The notes under the pieces were generated by a model. It was not told the origin of the DNA and did no database searches. It was given only the letters and a program-made list of their open reading frames with translations. A program made the position numbers and the translations under genes. Below, piece by piece: positions 6,901-11,021 of a DNA stretch of 11,021 bases; positions within the stretch are counted from its first letter, which is position 1; every line of letters begins with the position of its first letter. The stretch comes from Lachnospiraceae bacterium (GTDB lineage: Bacteria > Bacillota > Clostridia > Lachnospirales > Lachnospiraceae): NCBI GenBank assembly GCA_900766915.1, contig CAAFXE010000123.1, forward strand, positions 1-11,021, in the 5' to 3' direction.

Positions 6901-8224
6901 GTACATTGTCAATGGTACGGTCCTTGATACGGATACATTTCATATCCTGGCCGCCGATATCTAAAATACAATCTACCTTTGGATCGAAGAATGCTGCTGC
7001 ATAATAATGGGATACAGTTTCTACTTCTCCTTCATCTAACTGCAGGGCAGATTTGATGAGGGCTTCCCCGTAACCGGTAGAGCAGGAGTAGGCAATTTTC
7101 GCTTTTTTCGGAAGTACCCCGTAGATTTCCTTCATGGCACGGATGGTGGTATAAAGGGGGCTTCCGTTGTTATTCTGATAGAAGGAATAGAGCAGAGAGC
7201 CATCCTCAGCTACAAGGGCTACTTTCGTCGTTGTGGAGCCTGCATCAATTCCAAGGTAGCAGTTGCCTTCATAAGAAGAAAGGTCTGCGGTACGCACCTT
7301 GTGAAGGGCATGACGATTCCGGAACTCCTCATAAGCATCGGAAGTTGCAAAGAGAGGTTCCATACGGTCTACTTCAAATTCCAGCTGAATATGGGATTCC
7401 AGACGTTTTCTCATCTCTGATACCAAGACAGCTGTCTCACATTTGCTGTTCAAGGCAGAGCCGGAGGCTGCAAAAAGATGAGAATGTTTTGGCGTAATGG
7501 CATGCTCGTCATCCAGATTTAAGGTTCTGATAAATGCCTGCTTTAATTCCGATAAAAAGTGAAGAGGACCGCCTAAAAAGGCAACATGTCCGCGAATGGG
7601 CTTTCCACAGGCAAGGCCGGAAATGGTCTGGTTTACTACTGCCTGGAAAATAGAAGCTGCCAGGTCCTCACGGGTAGCACCTTCGTTGATCAATGGCTGG
7701 ATGTCAGATTTCGCAAACACGCCACAGCGGGCAGCAATGGTGTAAAGAGAGCGGTAATCCTTTGCCAGTGTATTGAGACCGGAAGCATCGGTCTGTAAAA
7801 GAGATGCCATCTGGTCAATGAAAGAACCTGTACCGCCGGCACAGATTCCGTTCATACGCTGTTCTACATTTCCGCCTTCAAAATAAATAATCTTGGCATC
7901 TTCTCCGCCAAGTTCAATCGCAACGTCTGTCTTTGGTTCGTAAGTGTTTAATGCGGTGGCTACCGCAATTACTTCCTGCACAAAAGGAACCTCCAAATGG
8001 TTTGCCAGTGTCAGTCCGCCGGAACCGGTGATGACAGGGTAAACTGTGAGAGCTCCAAGCTCTTTTTCCGCTTTTGCAAGAAGTTCTGCCAATGTTTCCT
8101 GAATATTGGCAAAATGTCTCTGATAATCGGAAAAGATGATCTCATTTTCCTCATTTAAGACTGCAATCTTGACAGTGGTGGAACCAATATCAATTCCCAG
8201 TCTGTAAATCTTTTGTGTATTCAT
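3986..8224 (-). CDS. Acyl-CoA dehydratase activase-like fusion protein: two HgdC/BadF-type ATPase domains, DUF2229-like and HgdB-like parts
   Basis: This 1412-residue cytoplasmic protein belongs to the giant activase/dehydratase fusions common in Clostridia, whose substrate is not established. In related systems the ATPase activator (HgdC) drives one electron at low potential into a dehydratase. Domain 1 has GIDIGSTTVK (10-19), ELGGEDAK (104-111) and cluster-type Cys128 and Cys167. Domain 2 has GIDAGSTTTK (325-334), DIGGQDMK (422-429), Cys447 and Cys486. A Cys cluster follows: Cys607, Cys610, Cys614 and Cys633. The DUF2229-like part starts near 673 (GIPRVLNMYENYPFWHTFF), with Cys723, Cys748 and Cys765. 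The HgdB-like C-terminal part (about 860-1400) has GCGLDAVTTDQ, NNDACYPS, GGGCRATNY and QPFGCLPNH. The ATG at 8224 is preceded by AAAGGAG (8237-8231), 6 nt away. It appears intact and monocistronic. Family is confident; the reaction is unknown. Confidence 0.93.
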   Translation of the reverse strand: MNTQKIYRLGIDIGSTTVKIAVLNEENEIIFSDYQRHFANIQETLAELLAKAEKELGALTVYPVITGSGGLTLANHLEVPFVQEVIAVATALNTYEPKTDVAIELGGEDAKIIYFEGGNVEQRMNGICAGGTGSFIDQMASLLQTDASGLNTLAKDYRSLYTIAARCGVFAKSDIQPLINEGATREDLAASIFQAVVNQTISGLACGKPIRGHVAFLGGPLHFLSELKQAFIRTLNLDDEHAITPKHSHLFAASGSALNSKCETAVLVSEMRKRLESHIQLEFEVDRMEPLFATSDAYEEFRNRHALHKVRTADLSSYEGNCYLGIDAGSTTTKVALVAEDGSLLYSFYQNNNGSPLYTTIRAMKEIYGVLPKKAKIAYSCSTGYGEALIKSALQLDEGEVETVSHYYAAAFFDPKVDCILDIGGQDMKCIRIKDRTIDNVQLNEACSSGCGSFIETFAKSLNYSVQDFAKAALFAEHPIDLGTRCTVFMNSKVKQAQKEGASVADISAGLAYSVIKNALFKVIKVSDATELGENIVVQGGTFYNDAVLRSFEKIAGCEAVRPDIAGIMGAFGAALIARERHENKTTSMLSMEEILNLQFTTKMTKCRGCTNNCRLTINKFTGGRQYVSGNRCERGLGKEKNANNVPNLFEYKRQRLFGYESLSEKEATRGTVGIPRVLNMYENYPFWHTFFTKLGFRVVLSPASNRKIYEMGIESIPSESECYPAKLAHGHIEWLLREGVKFIFYPCVAFERNEFPDAGNHYNCPIVTSYAENIKNNVEGLKNPDIKFMNPFLSFESMEIISHRLVEEFATPEFKLSAEEVTQAARDGWKEMMRERKDIRKKGEETLKYMEENHIRGIVLAGRPYHLDEEINHGIPELINSYNIAVLTEDSISHLHPVERPILVMDQWMYHSRLYAAANFVKTRDDLDLIQLNSFGCGLDAVTTDQVNDILSDSGKIYTCLKIDEVNNLGAARIRIRSLIAAIKVREKQNTCRTIQSAAYKRVVFTKEMKKDYTILCPNMSPIHFEILEPAFRASGYNLVVLPDKKKESLDMGLKYVNNDACYPSLIVVGQLMNALLSGKYDINRTALLISQTGGGCRATNYIAFIRRALEKAGHPEVPVISINLSGLEKNPGFKISLPLAVRGVFGAVFGDIFMRVLYATRPYEAVPGSANALHEKWKKRCIEFCSKGFPSPWKFKKMCEDIIREFDELPRVDVKKPKVGIVGEILVKFSPVANNELVNLLEAEGAEAVMPDLLDFLLYSFKNGEYKVDKFGKKKSTKTIGHMGIWFIELLRKPARKALEKSKHFMPQGDIHHMAKMADKFVSQGNQTGEGWFLTGEMLELIESGTLNIICTQPFGCLPNHIVGKGVIKSLRANYPGANIVAIDYDPGASEVNQLNRIKLMLSTAFKNLD

Positions 8225-8332
8225 TCAATACTCCTTTATCCTATTACGTACTGTAACTGCAAATGATTTTTTCAGGAAAAAACGGAACAATTACAACGTA
8301 GCATTCAAAACTATGTACTAAAAGTCAAAGAT

Positions 8333-8361
8333 ATTTTAGCCCTAATAGTTAAAAAAATCAA
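8333..8361 (-). promoter_or_regulatory. Putative sigma-A promoter for the activase-like gene
   Basis: Read on the minus strand, TTGATT (8361-8356) and TAAAAT (8338-8333) are spaced by 17 nt, each with one or two mismatches to consensus. The start point would be near 8326, giving a leader of about 100 nt before the ATG at 8224. I see no convincing riboswitch in that leader. Confidence 0.5.
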
Positions 8362-8411
8362 ACAATTTTTAAAAAACAATTATAAAAAAAGTGTGAAGAA
8401 ACGGGATTTAC

Positions 8412-8440
8412 TGGACAAAGGGAGGATAAAAACATATAAT
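8412..8440 (+). promoter_or_regulatory. Strong sigma-A promoter for the rhomboid-like/GT-C-like gene pair
   Basis: TGGACA (8412-8417) and a perfect TATAAT (8435-8440) are separated by exactly 17 nt. The A/T-rich block upstream (8350-8392) could act as an UP element. Transcription would start near 8447, leaving a leader of about 56 nt with a small imperfect hairpin (8453-8471, GGG.ATC with GATCCC). Confidence 0.75.
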
Positions 8441-8502
8441 TAGGAACAGATTGGGTATCAGAAAAGATCCCTAAAAAGATATGTTGATAGAAAGGAAATA
8501 TC

Positions 8503-9390
8503 ATGAAATTACTTGATAAACTTGAAAAAAAGTTTGGAAAATATGCCATTAAGAATCTGATGTATTATGTGATTCTGCTTTATGCATTTGGATATGTGAT
8601 TCAGATTTTTCAGCCGGAGATGTACAGTGCATGGCTTTCCCTGAATGCTGCAAAAATCTTAAGCGGGCAGATTTGGCGAATTGTTACCTATATTATATTC
8701 CCGCCTTCTGTAGGTCTGCTTACATTTTTGATTTCCCTGTATTTTTATTATGTGGTGGGTACTATGCTGGAACGACAATGGGGAGCTTTTAAGTTTAACC
8801 TTTATTTCTTCACCGGTGTGCTCCTGCATGCCATTGCAGCTATTTTCATCTATCTCGTATGGGGAATGGTACTGGAAATGGGTACCTATTATCTGAACCT
8901 GTCCATGTTCTTTGCTTTTGCCGCCATGTTCCCGGATATGCAGGTGCTTTTCATGTGGCTCATCCCCATTAAAATGAAGTGGCTTGCCTTAATCGACGGA
9001 ATCTATTTTGCAGTAACGATTGCAGCCGGACTGTTTTCTGACCACCTTTCCATTCAGGTGATCTACCGACTGTATGAAGTGGGAATTATTGCAAACAAGG
9101 CCTATGCGGTGATGGCGATCGTTTCTTTACTGAACTTCCTGATTTATGCTACGACCTTCAGAAGTGTAAGGAGAATGTCACCGAAGGAAGTTTATCGGAG
9201 AAAATCCTATGAGCAGAAGGTTTCAAAGGCTCAGATGCCGAAAAACATGCCGCGGCATAAATGCGTGATCTGTGGCAGAACCGAAAAGGATTTCCCGAAT
9301 CTGGAATTTCGTTTCTGCTCTAAATGTGAAGGCAATTATGAATATTGTCAGGATCATTTATTTACCCATGAACATATCAAAAAATCATAA
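8503..9390 (+). CDS. Rhomboid/derlin-like membrane protein with C-terminal zinc-finger-like motif; probable pseudoprotease
   Basis: Function unknown. The 295-residue product has about six membrane segments (roughly 18-37, 60-85, 98-122, 130-153, 158-178, 198-218), then a basic linker and a soluble tail. GQIWRIVTYIIFPP (55-68) and GTMLERQWG (86-94) match rhomboid-family landmarks, and FAAMFPDMQVLFMWLIP (139-155) resembles the segment after the catalytic serine. The GxSG box is replaced by NLSM (132-135), and the TM6 histidine motif is missing, so proteolysis is unlikely; derlins are comparable inactive members. The tail has Cys254, Cys257, Cys272, Cys275, Cys282, His285, His289 and His291, a likely metal-binding knuckle on the cytoplasmic side. 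AAAGGAA (8491-8497) sets the ATG. The next gene follows after 12 nt in the same frame. That it is a gene is certain; the rhomboid kinship is moderately sure. Confidence 0.85.
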   Translation: MKLLDKLEKKFGKYAIKNLMYYVILLYAFGYVIQIFQPEMYSAWLSLNAAKILSGQIWRIVTYIIFPPSVGLLTFLISLYFYYVVGTMLERQWGAFKFNLYFFTGVLLHAIAAIFIYLVWGMVLEMGTYYLNLSMFFAFAAMFPDMQVLFMWLIPIKMKWLALIDGIYFAVTIAAGLFSDHLSIQVIYRLYEVGIIANKAYAVMAIVSLLNFLIYATTFRSVRRMSPKEVYRRKSYEQKVSKAQMPKNMPRHKCVICGRTEKDFPNLEFRFCSKCEGNYEYCQDHLFTHEHIKKS

Positions 9391-9402
9391 AGAGGAAAAA
9401 AC

Positions 9403-11021
9403 ATGGTTATTAATATCAATGATGACCGAATGATTATGGAATTTTTGTCCGGCCGGTACTTAGGGGTGCCGGACGGACATACTGTTTATATGAACTATCC
9501 GCTGACAGGTTTTTTAGCAATACTTTACAGGCTGTTGCCTCAGGTTGACTGGTACGGATATTTCCTTGCAGCAGTCATGGCTGTTTGTGCAGGGCTTATT
9601 ATTTACCGGATGACGGGGCAGGGAGAGATGCATGGAAAAAAATGGCTGTGTCTTATTGCTTCTTTGGGAATGCTTTGCTTTGCTATTGGAAGAGAATTTT
9701 TCAGTGTGACCTATACGACTGTAGCAGCGATCACAGGAGCAACAGCTGTTTTCTGGTACGGAACCTCCAAGGGAAAAAAGAAGGATCTTGTGATCACGGC
9801 AGTACTGGCGGCACTTACCTGGTGCATCCGGGACGAACTGTTTTTCATGATCCTTCCGGCAGCAGGGCTGATTTTTTTATGGAAGGAACTTCCGGTAAAA
9901 GAAAAGCTTTGGAAAAAAATGGTAACACCTGTGGCTGTGTTGGGACTGACAGGGCTTTGTATGCTGGTGAACTGTTGGATGTATTCAGGAGAAGACTGGC
10001 AAAGGTATCAAGCTTTTAATCAGCTTCGAACAGAGATCTATGACTATCAGGATACCTATTATTTTCCGAATTATGACGAATATGCGGAATATTATGAGCG
10101 GCTTGGTTTGACCAGGGAAGAACGGAGAATGCTGATCTACTATAATTTTACGCTGGTACAGGATGAGATTGGCAGAGAAGAAGTTATAGAACTATTCCAA
10201 AAGATGATCGATATCCGCGGTGACTATGGGGTGAATGAAGAACTACTGCCCCTTCGGCAGAGAATCCCTGTGGAGACAAAAGACTTTTTGGTACATAGTC
10301 TGACCGGTGCCTATGGAAAGCTTTTTAATCTCAGCATTTTGGGATTCTTAATGCTGGCTATATGGGAAGTCAGAAAAAAAGACTGGCTTTCCCTTCTTAG
10401 GACTCTGTGCTTTGCAGGAGCAGGGGCAGGATTGTTCCTTGTTATGGAAATACGGGGACGTATGCCGGATCGTGTCGTCTATTCCCTTTCCTTACTTTTG
10501 TTTACTACCATGGTGCTTAACCTGTGGTGGAACAGAGAGGAGATTTTTCAAAACAGATTTCTTAAAAAATGTATTCAGGTTGCCTCCTGGGGATGTTCGC
10601 TGGTGGGAGTTGTCAGCTGTGTCCTTGTGATCAGTGCCAACCGTCCATTTATGGAAAATGAGAAGGAACTGGTACAGATTCAGAATTACTGCAGAGAATG
10701 TGAAGAAAACTTCTACTTTGTGACAGGAGAAGTGTTGGATGAATATGGAGGAGTCATATGTGCTCCTTTCAAAAACAATGAGCAGCTGAATTATATTTCC
10801 ACAGGCGACTGGATCTCCTATAGTCCCATAGAAAGTATGAAATTGGCGCAAAATGGAATTACTTCTGTTTCAGAGGCATTATTATATGATAAAAATGTCT
10901 ATCTCATTTCGGTGAAGGACAGTGCCAATCTGGGATTTATTACGGATTATCTTTCCCTGAGGGCAGGATATGAGGTTATGGCAAAAGAGGTGGAAGGTCT
11001 GACGGAAGAATATGCTGTGTA
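9403..11021 (+). CDS. Large polytopic membrane protein, GT-C glycosyltransferase-like (partial, runs off the right edge)
   Basis: An open frame runs from the ATG at 9403 to the window end (539 full codons, no stop). AGAGGA (9391-9396) lies 6 nt upstream. About ten hydrophobic segments are visible (about 34-46, 51-68, 82-97, 103-119, 128-158, 174-192, 308-322, 330-348, 356-375, 393-411), with a hydrophilic stretch at 195-300 and a soluble tail from about 412. ININDDRMIMEFLSGRYLG (3-21), the following NYPL (31-34), and RGRMPDRVVYS (351-361) recall Firmicutes GT-C-type proteins that transfer sugars from lipid carriers outside the membrane; Asp7 and Asp8 would be the acidic pair of the first loop. 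In such proteins a membrane helix normally precedes this motif, but here it is absent and the in-frame stop of the upstream gene at 9388-9390 prevents extension. It is probably co-transcribed with the rhomboid-like gene. The substrate is unknown. Confidence 0.85.
   Translation, partial: MVININDDRMIMEFLSGRYLGVPDGHTVYMNYPLTGFLAILYRLLPQVDWYGYFLAAVMAVCAGLIIYRMTGQGEMHGKKWLCLIASLGMLCFAIGREFFSVTYTTVAAITGATAVFWYGTSKGKKKDLVITAVLAALTWCIRDELFFMILPAAGLIFLWKELPVKEKLWKKMVTPVAVLGLTGLCMLVNCWMYSGEDWQRYQAFNQLRTEIYDYQDTYYFPNYDEYAEYYERLGLTREERRMLIYYNFTLVQDEIGREEVIELFQKMIDIRGDYGVNEELLPLRQRIPVETKDFLVHSLTGAYGKLFNLSILGFLMLAIWEVRKKDWLSLLRTLCFAGAGAGLFLVMEIRGRMPDRVVYSLSLLLFTTMVLNLWWNREEIFQNRFLKKCIQVASWGCSLVGVVSCVLVISANRPFMENEKELVQIQNYCRECEENFYFVTGEVLDEYGGVICAPFKNNEQLNYISTGDWISYSPIESMKLAQNGITSVSEALLYDKNVYLISVKDSANLGFITDYLSLRAGYEVMAKEVEGLTEEYAV

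Noticed and set aside
4215..7800. Many open frames of 60-120 residues in other frames and on the opposite strand of the activase-like gene
   Set aside because: The 1412-residue frame is intact and has recognisable domains throughout; the others lack ribosome binding sites and family motifs.
8244..8256. Dyad TTAC-N5-GTAA upstream of the activase-like gene's ribosome binding site
   Set aside because: The arms are only 4 bp, expected by chance in an AT-rich leader; not enough to call an operator.
8225..8326. About 100-nt leader of the activase-like gene as a possible riboswitch
   Set aside because: I find no long stems, no terminator/antiterminator pair and no known aptamer core.
8358..8549. 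63-residue minus-strand open frame across the divergent promoter region
   Set aside because: It covers the strong TGGACA-17-TATAAT promoter and the start of the rhomboid-like gene, and shows no ribosome binding site; it is hydrophobic by base composition only.
9585..10019. 144-residue open frame on the plus strand, rich in Cys, Gly and Arg
   Set aside because: It lies in a different frame inside the long membrane-protein gene starting at 9403, has no sensible ribosome binding site, and its composition looks like out-of-frame coding sequence.
10412..10851. Open frames on both strands (72 residues plus, 119 residues minus)
   Set aside because: Both are within the same continuous membrane-protein frame, which stays open to the window end; they look like its shadows.

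Overview
The window reads as a piece of a Gram-positive, low-to-mid GC Firmicutes chromosome, most likely from the Lachnospiraceae (Blautia or a relative). The signs are strong AGGAGG-type ribosome binding sites, a class B sortase, a hisH-hisF-ung cluster, and a very large activase/dehydratase fusion protein typical of anaerobic Clostridia. The placement is inferred from gene content and sequence style; no database search was possible. The region looks like ordinary core chromosome. I see no phage, insertion sequence, CRISPR array, tRNA, or toxin/defence locus.

Layout. Positions 1-80 are the last bases of a 23S rRNA gene. They are followed by about 90 nt without a 5S gene and then a strong terminator (170-196). 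A promoter (235-263) precedes a same-strand run of five genes ending at a hairpin terminator (3837-3890): sortase B (334-1155), a short sirtuin-fold protein (1228-1722), hisH (1719-2330), hisF (2331-3092) and ung (3102-3776). From the sirtuin-like gene onward these genes overlap or nearly touch and are very probably one transcript. The sortase may be part of it, because no terminator separates it from the next gene.

On the opposite strand, 8224-3986 encodes one 1412-residue protein. It has two tandem BadF/BcrA/HgdC-type ATPase domains, a central Cys-rich and DUF2229-like part, and an HgdB-like C-terminal part. It converges on ung across a terminator that looks functional in both directions. 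From the 278-bp divergent gap 8225-8502, well-formed promoters face both ways.

Rightward from that gap come a rhomboid/derlin-like membrane protein with a C-terminal zinc-finger-like motif (8503-9390) and, 12 nt later, a large polytopic membrane protein (9403 to beyond 11021). The latter resembles GT-C-type glycosyltransferases and is cut by the window edge.

How the genes fit together: HisH and HisF form imidazole glycerol phosphate synthase, separated here from the other histidine genes. Ung is a DNA repair enzyme with no obvious link to histidine. The sirtuin-like protein has lost most recognisable catalytic and zinc residues and is translationally coupled to hisH. The most interesting objects are this sirtuin-fold remnant, the inactive-looking rhomboid with its zinc-finger tail paired with the GT-C-like protein, the single-chain activase pseudo-dimer, and a short sequence occurring twice in intergenic DNA (265-297 and 3899-3931). 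None of these is proven to be a new system.
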